Shown: positions 53,839 through 64,000 of the stretch, one piece after another | Numbering within the stretch: position 1 is the first letter of the stretch | Layout: the number at the start of each line of letters is the position of its first letter | Source: Alentia gelatinosa | Lineage: Eukaryota > Annelida > Polychaeta > Phyllodocida > Polynoidae | NCBI GenBank assembly: GCA_950022655.1 | Contig: OX465580.1 | Span: forward strand, 94,568,797-94,632,796 | DNA length: 64,000 nt | Direction: 5' to 3' | Made by a program: the position numbers and the translations under genes | The notes under the pieces: model-generated | What the model saw: the letters and a program-made list of their open reading frames with translations, nothing else | Database searches by the model: none | Told to the model about the DNA's origin: nothing

Positions 53839-54069
53839 AGTGGGATTCACCCGATGTGATTCATGTACCTCAAAGGGTGTTTGCCTGAGACAAATCTTGC
53901 TGAGATTCTTTACACAAACACAATTTCTTAGTCTTAATTTAAGGTTCCATTTCCCTGAAACATGTTTTCTCCCCTGCAATTGTTGGCGATATTTACCCAT
54001 AAAAAGGAACAGAATCTCATGAGATTTTGAACCCTGTGAGGTACATGAATCCCACCGTGTGAATTCCAT
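53839..54069. mobile_element. MITE, family 'GTGGGATTCAC', copy A
   Basis: About 230 bp with inverted ends of roughly 37 bp. The left is GTGGGATTCACCCGATGTGA continuing to CTCAAAGGGT; the right is ACCCTGTGAGGTACATGAAT continuing to GTGTGAATTCCA. TTAA lies next to both ends (53836-53839 and 54069-54072), suggesting a TTAA target. The interior (GGTTCCATTTCCCTGA, CCCTGCAATTGTTGGCGA) is non-coding and shared with copy B. Confidence 0.75.
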
Positions 54070-54145
54070 TTAAGGTACATGTACTTAGTCGGTGACACGG
54101 CAGTTAGGACCATTTGTCACACCAAAGTGCCCCTGTTGATTCTAA

Positions 54146-54376
54146 AGTGGGATTCACACGGTAGGATTCATTTACCTCACAGGATGTTTGTTTGAGACAA
54201 ATCCTGATGAGATTCAGTACTCAAACACAATTTCTTCATATATGAATTGTAGGGTTCCATTTCCCTGAGACACATTTCCCCCCTGCAATTGTTGGCGACA
54301 TTTACCCCTACGAGGAATCTAATCTCGAGATTTTGAACCCTGTGGAGGTACATCAATCCCACCGAGTGAATTCCAC
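54146..54376. mobile_element. MITE, family 'GTGGGATTCAC', copy B
   Basis: A second, direct-orientation copy of the 53839 element with the same ends (GTGGGATTCACACGG; CCGAGTGAATTCCAC) and the same interior words. It lies 77 bp after copy A. Small indels separate the two copies, so they were probably inserted or duplicated some time ago. Confidence 0.75.
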
Positions 54377-54381
54377 ATCAA

Positions 54382-54415
54382 TTGGGATTCAGACGGTGAG
54401 ATTCATGCACCTTAG
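54382..54415. mobile_element. MITE, family 'GTGGGATTCAC', lone terminus
   Basis: TTGGGATTCAGACGGTGAGA continuing to TGCACCTTAG resembles one inverted end of copies A and B, with no interior or second end after it. A truncated third insertion or duplication remnant. Confidence 0.5.
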
Positions 54416-55243
54416 AAATACTGAAGTTTAGGCAACCTAATTTGTTTTTTATCACGAGGTAGAAATCGCAATGTCTAATAATAGTACCATGCATTCAACA
54501 CTAAGGAAAAGAAGTACCGGCTATAAAAGATACATAATATAAAAAGACATAACAATAAGACATGGGTAAAAAGGAAAGAGACTTGTATGCCAATTCAGTC
54601 TCTTCCTTCGCCACTTCATACACCAAACACAATCGCACACCTTTCCCTTCAATGATATAGTCGGCCGTTCCCTCCTCCACACAAAAGCTGCATTTGTGGC
54701 ATTTATGGCAAGCATATTGAGAACTTCTGTGACTCTTGTGTCCTCACAATCAATACGGCCATGGGAGGACAGGTGTGGGTGAATGGACCTCTCCAGTCCT
54801 CCCACCTTGGCCTCCCTGCATTTCACCCACACCCCCGACCACAACCGCGGCCACCAGGACAGTGGTCCTCCACCAGCCTGGGAGAGTGGCTGCCTCGGGC
54901 CCGCAGAGCCGGGTCCGCGGTGCGGCAACAAAGAACAACCTTAATTCGTCCTGAGTCGAAGCCAAAGTGTATCCAGGCAGAAGCCCCGGACAGCCTAACA
55001 ATTAAAAGTGGAGTATTTCTAGGACCGTATGACAATGGAAACACCTCTCACCTTCCCGCATGGGAAAGCGGGTGGGGACCACGAGGACTTGTCGTGCGTG
55101 AGACCATGTGTGGATCCTCCACTCGGTTCTCCTCTACCTGGATTTTGAACACAGGTATATGGATATTCTTGTGGATCTATACTGATCGCTCTTGTAATGC
55201 CATAGTATATGTTTGTAGATGTATGCATGTAGGTATGCATGTG

Positions 55244-55358
<115 letters not shown>

Positions 55359-55669
55359 GTGTGTGTTTTTTTCTCACCCTGGTATTTTTGCCCCATAGGC
55401 TTAACATTGGTAACACGTTCTCCATGCCCCTACGAGTATTGCAGTCCGTTCTCTATAGTCTATGTCCTATGTGTCGTACATTCTGTTAGTGTACACAGGG
55501 ATGAGATAAATACAGAAAGCAACTCGTTTTGGTCGTTGTTCTCCAACTCGTTTGAATGCCACATAATATTAACTCAGCTGTCGCCCCATTCATATCATTC
55601 GGCATCAATCTCGTGGAGAACGACGACTTGGACCAAAACTCGTAGGTTTCTTCTTAAGCATATATAAAT

Positions 55670-56030
55670 GGATTAACATGTATTTATATGTTTATATTTT
55701 TATGCATGTTTACAACTATGGATGCAAGTATCTATGCATATGCATGTATATGGATAAAGGGTAGAAACCGATTAAGCGAACCATCCTTCATTATGAACCA
55801 AATCTGATCTGCTTTATGAGTTGGTCTACTTAGAAAAAGACGTGGAAGAGAGCTGGAGAGCAAAAGTTATCCCTCATGGAGGTAAGTCTGCTTAGTGTGT
55901 TGGATCAAGACTATGTTTAAAATTCATGTACATGTATGCATGTGTATGCACGTATCTATGTGTATATATGAATTAGATATGTATGAATGTGTAGATACAA
56001 CGATGTATGCATATGCTATTAGTAAGTACA
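55670..56030. repeat. Degenerate ATGT/TGCATA-type repeat tracts
   Basis: Two tracts (about 55670-55760 and 55920-56030) are built of imperfect ATGTATGC, TATGCATG and GTATATG words, like decayed tetranucleotide repeats. No gene. Confidence 0.5.
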
Positions 56031-56099
56031 GTATATTGTTTATGAGTATGATGAGAGGTAAAATGAGAGATAGGGGCTACCTGTTATGTAAACATATAC

Positions 56100-58030
56100 A
56101 CCTCATCTTTAAACAATTCATTTTAGGCTAATTGTCATTAACGACATTGATTGATATTGCTTTGTATATTGTATAGTTTCCACCTGCACTAATAGCAAAT
56201 AACCACGCTATTAAAAAACAAATCTAAAGAAAAATCAAGATAAAATCCGCTGAAACTAAAACAAAGTAATGCCAAGAATCGTGGTGACAGGTCTGTCGGC
56301 GATGTCACGAAAATTACCCCCTGCTCGCGTTGGCTCCCTCCCAAAAGAACGAGTTTGTTTTATTACGTCTCCCGTCAAGCATGTAGTTCGATTTTTCATG
56401 CTATCGGTGGCCCGAGGACGTTGACAGTGGTGCGTGCCCCTTGTCGTATTGTCCCCGAACACAACGCGTCTGCCGGCCCGAACAATGCCGGACCCTGCCC
56501 GAACAAAGCCGATGGCAGAAGGCGATCGGGTTCGGGACATCTTCCACAGTTAGTGTCCACGCGTCCCACTGCGGACGCTGATTGACAATGCCACCTGACC
56601 ATAGCATTATGGGATACATGGTGCTAATCAACAAAGAATCGCTCACTAGGTGGGCACCGGTTATCGCAAGGTGCCATGATGTGGAAGCAGGGTTGATAAG
56701 GGTGTGGCGAGTGCATGCATGTTGGCTGGTGCCAGGCCTGTAACACTCCCCACTGGTCCTTGTGTGCATAGCACCATGAACGCCCATCAGGCACCAGTGT
56801 CGTCGAGGAACGGAACCGGAAACATTGTGTGGGCAAACATGGTTGCCATGCTTAATTATTACTGACACCTAGACAATGACAGTGGAATAGAGCAACTCAA
56901 TCAGTCACATCCATGTATACATATATTTATATTTAAATGCATATCCATGGATGTACTGACGTGCATTATACCTTTGTAAATAGACCTACAATTGATTTTG
57001 AATATAGCGCAAGGGAACAGATCGCTAGACCTAAGATGGGGTTTGCATACCTCTCTATAAGTGCCCAATCAGATACCCGCTGACTCATTATTCTGATTGC
57101 ACTGAAGGATGCTTTCTGCAACCAATAACGTGATAGGGACGCTACCAGAGACACTTTCCCAGCAGATCTTTCTTGATCTCTTACTAATCTCTGCCTCAAC
57201 CCAGTGACGTCACAAAGAGAATCTACATATCGGGTTATACCATTGAGGGTCCCGTAATGATAGTAAATGAACCCTTATTAATTGTCTGTCGTGGGGATAG
57301 CATAGCTCGTAATTCAACCTGTAATCATCCAAGTTTTCCAAGTATTCAAAGGATGTTTTGTCTCTTATTCTGATTAACATCTGCTTCCTTAACTCTTTAG
57401 GTTTTCAAGATAAGTGCTTATCGGAATATGTCTTGTAGTATTATCAAAGCTCCACTGTAATATTTCGCATTAGTGATAATAGAGCTACTCTCTTACTGCA
57501 TAGGGTTGGCAATGCACGGTAACAACCCACATTAACCAACTAGATAATGAATGACAAGTCAAATAAACTTAATGAATATATAATCTTTTGGTCTCACAGG
57601 TATTGTAAATCACACAGGACAAAGTGCCATAGCAATCATGGTCATCAGATATCTTTATCAACCTTATTAGTTATCTCCTCTATTCACAGTTGCAGAATTC
57701 ACAAAATCCCATAATATAATTCAATTCGATAAATGATAGATAACCAATTCACATAAAAGGGAAATCCAAATGACAATACAGAACCTTATAGCTCTGTTTA
57801 GACATGCATAGATCGTTAACAATTTCAGAGTCGATTTCTGGGTTTCAGTCCAATCTCACGAAATTTACAGTTCTCCAATGATGTTATCACACACACTCCG
57901 CTTATATCTCCAAAGTTCAATGTCCATGTTATTAGTCTGCTCCGTGTTTTCTACCAAGTAGAAAGAGTCCCACAGATTATTGTTATACATGGCACACTCA
58001 CAGGGCAGAAAGTCCAAAAACTATAACCAT
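56100..58030. other. Gene-free spacer
   Basis: No recognisable gene. A moderately CpG-rich stretch at 56400-56600 holds repeated CCCGAACAA words. Frames around 56256-56868 have no domain. Confidence 0.4.
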
Positions 58031-58039
58031 GGTGCCGAT

Positions 58040-58059
58040 CTTACTCCAGTTGGAGTAAG
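58040..58059. repeat. Short palindrome
   Basis: CTTACTCCA, GT, TGGAGTAAG: perfect 9-bp arms about 190 bp before the LINE. No function assigned. Confidence 0.5.
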
Positions 58060-58246
58060 TCTTCAATGCCTAATAGAGCGATAGTGCACTCCTTCGTGTA
58101 GCGGTGAACTCCTACGCAGGTTCTCGCTTCTAGACCTCACTTTCTTACTAACTAGTGATACTTCTACACCTGTCTTATATAGTGGGGCAGATATAGCACA
58201 TGATTTTGCATTTAATGAAACAAGCATGAGTTTTGGTACATGGTTA

Positions 58247-60880
58247 CATGGTCTATACTAACTCTGATAAAATACTCCACTCAGGAGTAGGTAATCAGAA
58301 TATTAGCGACCACATGCTGATCTACCTGCATAGAAAAAAAACAAAAGAACCATATATATTTATACAAACTAAAGGTAGATCATACCGAAAATACTCTAAA
58401 GAAAATATACAAGCACATCTACAAAATACTGATTGGGGAAGCTTGTATGCCACTAAAAATCCAGAAACTGCCTGGAACATAATCACCGAAGAAATAAATA
58501 CTTACTTAGACATACAATGTCCCATTAAAAACTTGAACCTGAAAGAGAAATCAACACCCTGGATGACTGAGGATATTATTGCCAAGATAAAAGGAAAAGA
58601 CTATGCACTGAAGCAAGCAAAGAAAAGTGGTTTAACAGCTGACTGGCAAGCAGCAAGAAGGTTACGTAATGATACAAAATCCACAATCCGCAGGGCAAAA
58701 TCTTCTTTTATCCAGGACCAAATGCACAATGAACCAAAAAAGTTCTGGGAAAGACTCTCCGAAATTCTCCCCAATAAAGATAAAATGGCAACTATTAATT
58801 TGATCGATCAAGAAACAAATCAGCAAGTACCACATGATAAATTACCAAATTATGTAAACGACTTTTTCGCCGACATAGGGCCCAGTCTCGCAAACAAATT
58901 CACGGATCAGTGGGAATTTTTTGGTAACGAATTTCCAAATAATAACACTACTTTTAACGAAGTCACAACAGAAGAAGTATTAAAAATTTGTAAAGAAATC
59001 GAAATTTTTAAATCATCGGCTATACCAAATCTCTCTACTAGAATATTGAAAGACAGTTTCCTAGCTATCCCAGACCAAGTAACCCACATGTTCAACTGCT
59101 CTATCAAAACTCAAATCTTCCCCGAATCATGGAAAAAAGCACAAATAATACCTCTAAAGAAAAATGGCAATCAAAATGATGTGACAAACTTAAGACCGAT
59201 TTCGCTGCTACCGCTGCCCGGTAAAATCTTAGAAAAAATTCTACACATACAGATCTCTAACCACTTAGATAATAACAATATTTTAAACCATAACCAGGGC
59301 GGATTTCGTAAAGGGCACTCAACTATCTCCACTGTTTCGACCTTCACCGACAAAATTTTCAACGGCCTTAATAACCATAAACCCACAATAGCCACATTTA
59401 TAGACTTGTCTAAGGCCTTCGATACTGTTTCGCACAACATACTACTTAAGAAATGCAAACTTTATGGTATAAATCACAAAATTTTAAATTGGCTAACAAA
59501 TTACCTTTCAAACAGAACCCATGTCACCAGAGTAAATGGCTTCCTTTCGGAACCGAGAACCGTCACCTGCGGAGTCCCGCAGGGGTCGATTCTCGGTCCT
59601 CTTATGTTCTTGATCTATATCAATGACTTATGTAACACACTAGACAAATCGAGCGTAAACTTATACGCAGATGACACCGTGATTTTCTCAACAGATTCAG
59701 ACATTAACAATGCATGGCACCAGGTTCAGAACGACCTAAACAGGTTGGGAAACTGGGCTAAAAAAAACCAACTCACGATTAATACCAAGAAAACCAAATC
59801 AATGATCTTCAATAACAAGAAAAAAACAAACCAATTTGCTCACTTACCCAAACTAGAACTTGATAACCAAAAAACAGACTTTGTCAAACATTTTAATTAC
59901 CTTGGTATTATACTAGACGAAAAGCTAACATATGAACCCCAAAAGAAGGAAGCCACACGAAAATTATCACACAAGATCTACCTGTTTGCCAAAATACGAC
60001 AATATATTAATAAGCAACAAGCAATCACTCTTTACAAGACCAAACTCCTACCTTACGCCGAATACGGTCATATACTAATACATAACTCGAACCAAAAGAC
60101 CTTAACCAAATTACAACTACTACAGAATCGTGCCCTGCGCATTGCCACAAGAGCTAGACCCGGAACACCAACTACACAACTCCATATAGAAGCACAAATT
60201 AATTTTTTAAGTGAAAGAAGAGAGTCCGCCATAAGAAAATTTGCATATATCCGCAGCAGAAATCCCTTGTACACAGTCATAGGTGCCAGACCCACACGAC
60301 TGTATGATGCACCAGTGCTAGTTTCTGAGATCGCTAATCTAAACCTATTCAAACGCAGCATGACATTCAAATGCGCCCAATCTTGGAACTCCATGCCACC
60401 AGAGTTCAGAAGGATTGAAACCTACCCTAAATTCAAGTACAAAGAAAGGACAATCCTTATAAAATCCCGTCAAAACTATAACCCATAATTAAAACTAATC
60501 TTAAAATACCTCATGTTTATCTTTCCCCAGATACCATCAACACTGCACATGAACCTTCTTCTCTCATATTAAAATCGTACATGACAATCTCTTCATTATG
60601 TTATCAGGTAGAAGCTTGTGCACTTGTCTCTTTTTTATTGTGTACCTACAAATTGTTACCATGCTTGTATCAGAACTACTCTACCTGTAATGTCATGTTG
60701 TTTGATCACACTGTATATATCATTGATACGTAATAGGTTAGTTAGTTAGACAGCCTCCTAGGACTGTGTTATATATATTAACTTGCTTGTAACGTACTAT
60801 ACTTGCTGGGTCAAGATTGAAAACAGGCAAATTAATGCCTTATCTAATCCAGGATAAATAAAAACGATTTTTAAAAAAAA
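58247..60880 (+). mobile_element. 5'-truncated non-LTR retrotransposon (LINE, Jockey/CR1-like)
   Basis: The element carries one long RT ORF, a 3' UTR of about 390 bp, an AATAAA-type signal (AGGATAAATAAAAACG, near 60850) and an A-rich tail ending at 60880. ATGGTTA occurs directly after the tail (60881-60887) and also at 58240-58246, so these may be 7-bp target-site duplications placing the 5' end at 58247. That would cut the element inside its endonuclease domain. Seven bases can match by chance, so the 5' boundary is tentative. Confidence 0.7.
58248..60488 (+). CDS. LINE ORF2-type protein: endonuclease remnant plus reverse transcriptase
   Basis: About 746 codons without a stop from ATG 58248 to TAA; a stop lies just upstream in frame. 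The first residues keep only the end of an APE-type endonuclease (HSGVGNQNISDHMLIYL, with the SDH motif). RT motifs follow in order: LRPISLLPLPGKILEKI, GGFRKGHST, the FIDLSKAFDTV palm aspartate, GVPQGSILGPLMFLIYINDL, and YADDTVIF with both catalytic Asp. A thumb and C-terminal region follows (LPYAEYG, LQLLQNRALRIATRA, WNSMPPEF). Motif order and spacing fit the Jockey/CR1 group. The intact RT frame suggests a young insertion; without the endonuclease it is probably not autonomous. Confidence 0.85.
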   Translation: MVYTNSDKILHSGVGNQNISDHMLIYLHRKKTKEPYIFIQTKGRSYRKYSKENIQAHLQNTDWGSLYATKNPETAWNIITEEINTYLDIQCPIKNLNLKEKSTPWMTEDIIAKIKGKDYALKQAKKSGLTADWQAARRLRNDTKSTIRRAKSSFIQDQMHNEPKKFWERLSEILPNKDKMATINLIDQETNQQVPHDKLPNYVNDFFADIGPSLANKFTDQWEFFGNEFPNNNTTFNEVTTEEVLKICKEIEIFKSSAIPNLSTRILKDSFLAIPDQVTHMFNCSIKTQIFPESWKKAQIIPLKKNGNQNDVTNLRPISLLPLPGKILEKILHIQISNHLDNNNILNHNQGGFRKGHSTISTVSTFTDKIFNGLNNHKPTIATFIDLSKAFDTVSHNILLKKCKLYGINHKILNWLTNYLSNRTHVTRVNGFLSEPRTVTCGVPQGSILGPLMFLIYINDLCNTLDKSSVNLYADDTVIFSTDSDINNAWHQVQNDLNRLGNWAKKNQLTINTKKTKSMIFNNKKKTNQFAHLPKLELDNQKTDFVKHFNYLGIILDEKLTYEPQKKEATRKLSHKIYLFAKIRQYINKQQAITLYKTKLLPYAEYGHILIHNSNQKTLTKLQLLQNRALRIATRARPGTPTTQLHIEAQINFLSERRESAIRKFAYIRSRNPLYTVIGARPTRLYDAPVLVSEIANLNLFKRSMTFKCAQSWNSMPPEFRRIETYPKFKYKERTILIKSRQNYNP

Positions 60881-61309
60881 ATGGTTAGGGGAGCCCCAAA
60901 GGAAGATTTTTAGATGTGTGGGCATTGCAGATAATTCCCAGGAGCCGGGTCATGGCCATTTTGAAAATTGACCATCACAGAGCATTATGACACTTTTGGA
61001 ATGGTTATTACCAAGAAGAAACCTATATGAATCACCTCAAATGTGTGCAAGAGGAACTTAAAGATATGGAATGATTGATTTATCAATGTTTTTACCATAT
61101 ACCAACATGTCGGGAGTGGCCATCTTGGATTTTCTACCGAAATTTCCATGAATCTGGAAATTCTTCATGTAGGATTCTAATCCCAACCACACAAAGGACG
61201 GAAGACTTATAAAATTATATTTCCTGGGTTTTGGGAGGTTAAACCTTCTTGATAAACATTATTAGCTCTTCCTAATTAGAAAAGAATAACGGAAAATTCA
61301 TCGAAAATG

Positions 61310-64000
61310 AGCGTTAATAGACATAATGACATTTGATCTGTTCCTATTTCACACAGGCATACAATATCTAAGCCAAGTTCTAGGTGTACTGGCCTGTCCA
61401 TAGTGAGAGCCAGGGTTCAAGGCTGTCATGCCACTGTGTTTCCAACTTGTCTGTCATCCTCATCTTATAGAGCTGATCTTGTGTGAGCCATAAAGGGACT
61501 TGAAAGCTAAGTTAATTACAATTATCTCTAGAGAATTGCTAGGATTAATGGGGCAACAGGGCTGTTTGGACCTCATAGATCCAGCTAAGCATAATAGACC
61601 ATTTTAACCCATTCATGCAAGGTGAAGCCTTGAGGCATCAACTAAGGCTGGCTGGGTGATGCATCAAGATACTGAATGGAGATTGATGGATGATGCCTCC
61701 TTTATTTGTTTGGGTAGTCTAATTTACAGTTTGTTCAGTTAGATTTGGTGATGCCCTGAGGTATCTTTGACCAAATAATTGTGATATAAAATTGAAAATA
61801 TTGGCCCAAAATACAGCAAACCTTAACAGAAAGTAGGAATAACATCATAATAAATAATTTTGGGTGAAATTAACACAACTTAAAGGACCATGTGCAGTCT
61901 CACATGATGTAATTAGCCTCTAACACCTGGCCCCTGACAGTTTTCACTGACAACAACCCAGCTGTGTGCCTGGTTCACTCCTGTGGTTAGGGTTGATATC
62001 ATAAATTCTATTTGATTGTTCAATGCATACTAAATTTGTTGTCATAGGAAAGTAAAATAGGAAAATAAATTTGCTTATAATCCAAATTATTTTGACATCA
62101 AACACAACCACATGCATTGAAGTCTTAAATAGATGTGGATGGGTTCAGGCAATATCCCAAATGTACCAGTTGCACAAGATACAAGATAGACAAATCAGCT
62201 GACAAATCCTGCCTTTTATCTTCTGTTTCAAAAGGCTTTCAATGAGCAGAAAGGTGCAAAGTAAGACATAACTAGTGTACTGTGAGGGGTAAGGCCAGTC
62301 CACAATATAAGTTCTGACTGCTAATGCTGGAACCGGAATTAGCTGCACTGGTCATTGTTTCTGCTTTACAAGGATCATTGGCAATGACCTACACACTATG
62401 CATATGAGATGCCAGTGCACCTTAGAGAAGTCTCATCCAGACATACAGGCAGCCTTCTGTTTTGGAAATAGATCTAGCAAAACAGCAACAAAATGAGATT
62501 GCAATGGCTGGCAGTAAGGCAGTAGGACAAAACACCTGGCTGTCCTCAGGAAGGCCAGGCTAGCTGATGAATTTCATGTTCTACAAAGATATTTCTAGAT
62601 CATCAACATCTGGGTGAAGGGGAAAGCATTCAAATAATCTTTGTGAAAGATCCTGATTCTGATACTATAAATCAGCTTAGGAATCCCTTCTATTGGGAAT
62701 CAACTGATCATATTGTACTGGACAGCAGAGATAAATCATGGATAAATCAGAAGCAGAAGCTGTATACAGTCTTGAAGGGTCAGGAATATACAGGATGATG
62801 GGTTTGTAGAAGGCTTGAGCAATGGACTAAATCCATCCTAGACACTAAATAGCATTGCCTGACAACATGCAAAGTGCAATCTCCAAATTTCACACACAGC
62901 CTTGTCTTTTAGAAGGCTGACTGTGAGCTCTATTCCAGATTGTATGTTGTAGTAATTTGGAGGAACCTTTCAAATATAGAAATCAAGCTTGGGCACTATG
63001 TGACAAAGCATAGCTATTTATTGGTGGTGCATCCCTTATAAATTTATGTACTGCTGACTGGTCCAGCAGTTATATTTCAAAATTATTTCAGCAATATCCT
63101 TGTGCCATGTTCAACTGCAACCTAAATATGTTGACAGGCTTGATGCTGTCTGAGATATTGACACCAATTACAGCCTTATGGGTCAAAAAAAAAATTTAAT
63201 ACAATCTAAAGAAAAGGTTGACCATCTTCCTCCTGCAAACTGGTTAGACTTCTTACTAGTTCAATATAACAAAAAAAAACTATTTTTCTTCCTTGATAAT
63301 GACATGAGGATAGTCCTCTTCATAGTGACAGCAAGGATATCAGATTCCATAGCTCCCATCCAAGGTGCTCTAAACCAGCATCTGTCAATAACTGTTGAAT
63401 TGTGGCTGCATAAAAGAATTCATGCATTAGAAACTGCAAGTGTACAAACTTCAATACCTATGCCTTGTGTAAAAATGGGGAAAATGTAATAGATATTGAA
63501 TGTCAAATCCATTCATATAATGAATGATCTACAAATTGTCTTAGGAGCAAGATATTCCTTACTCTGATAACATATTAATTGTATATATAACAAACAGATG
63601 ACTTTTGATAGTTAAATTGCCTTTCAAGCCAAGTTGGATCTAAGAGGTCCAAATAGTCCTGTTGCCATGTTGACTCTCTGTTTCTGAGCATGTGTCACAC
63701 ACTCATATACCCTCCCTAATAGTTAGAGTGGTCATATAAACTTTGAGCTCACTGCAAACCACTAACCCATCACCATCTGTGTACTAATGCTCAGACATTG
63801 AGAAGCGATCAGAGGGCCAGTGTCTCAGTGTTAGAGGCATACCCAACTGACTATGACCAATCACTAGAGACAGAAATACCCCATTGACACACTGGTGCTT
63901 GATATATTTAGATCCTAGACAGGCAGTTGCAGAAATGGCAAGTTCACTTAGGTGCAAGCAGGTTACAGAAAATGACCCATGGGCTGAATATAACCCAAAC
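61310..64000. other. CpG-depleted block, gene not recognised
   Basis: By eye I count only two CG dinucleotides from about 61310 to the window end (near 62333 and 63807), while TG and CA are common; the rest of the window has CG on most lines. No exon, RNA gene or repeat family is recognised, and the frame at 63178-63489 has no domain. In invertebrates with mosaic methylation, such depletion marks transcribed, germline-methylated gene bodies, so this may be an intron of a broadly expressed neighbouring gene. Confidence 0.5.

Noticed and set aside
63800..63900. Possible tRNA-like A box (TCTCAGTGTTAGAGGC) in the CpG-poor block
   Set aside because: No B box or foldable cloverleaf follows; may be a decayed SINE but not supportable.

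Overview
The window is eukaryotic genomic DNA and most of it is non-coding. Long spliced-gene spacing, dispersed non-LTR retrotransposon remains, a tRNA-derived SINE, short inverted-repeat elements, long CT/TA/AC microsatellites and the frequent motif TACATGTA fit a marine invertebrate. A mollusc is my best guess, because the non-tRNA end of the SINE looks like molluscan SINEs as I remember them. The species cannot be fixed from the sequence alone.

One gene is well supported: a four-exon PRDM13 orthologue on the + strand (coding 33045 to 49615). Exon 1 holds a Pro/His-rich N-terminus and the start of the PR (SET-like) domain. Exons 2 and 3 hold the rest of the PR domain. Exon 4 holds a C2HC finger, a long linker, three C2H2 fingers and an acidic tail. 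All splice junctions are GT-AG, the phases agree, and the predicted protein is 706 aa (691 aa from the ATG with the best Kozak context). A CpG-rich block, a TATA-like box and two short overlapping upstream ORFs lie before exon 1. AATAAA signals follow the stop.

Layout. 1-32.2 kb: a gene desert with no recognisable host protein gene. It holds foldback elements (563-907, 7654-7858), degenerate RT fragments (8.3-9.1 kb on the minus strand, 12.8-13.1 kb on the plus strand), a SINE (11.3-11.6 kb), an 82-bp tandem duplication, CpG-rich patches at 14.6-15.1 and 22.1-22.5 kb, and possible regulatory motif clusters. 32.2-50.6 kb: the PRDM13 locus, with a 12.1-kb first intron carrying a MITE, microsatellites and CpG-rich patches. 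50.6-58.2 kb: spacer with a cluster of two inverted-repeat element families (53.4-54.4 kb) and microsatellites. 58.25-60.88 kb: a 5'-truncated LINE with a 750-codon open reverse transcriptase ORF. 61.3-64 kb: a block almost free of CpG (I count two in 2.7 kb), which in invertebrates suggests the methylated body of a broadly expressed neighbouring gene, though I recognise no exon there.

I found no convincing new biological system. The most interesting points are the abrupt CpG depletion at the right edge, the 53.4-54.4 kb MITE cluster, the two large foldback elements, and the PRDM13 leader and N-terminus.
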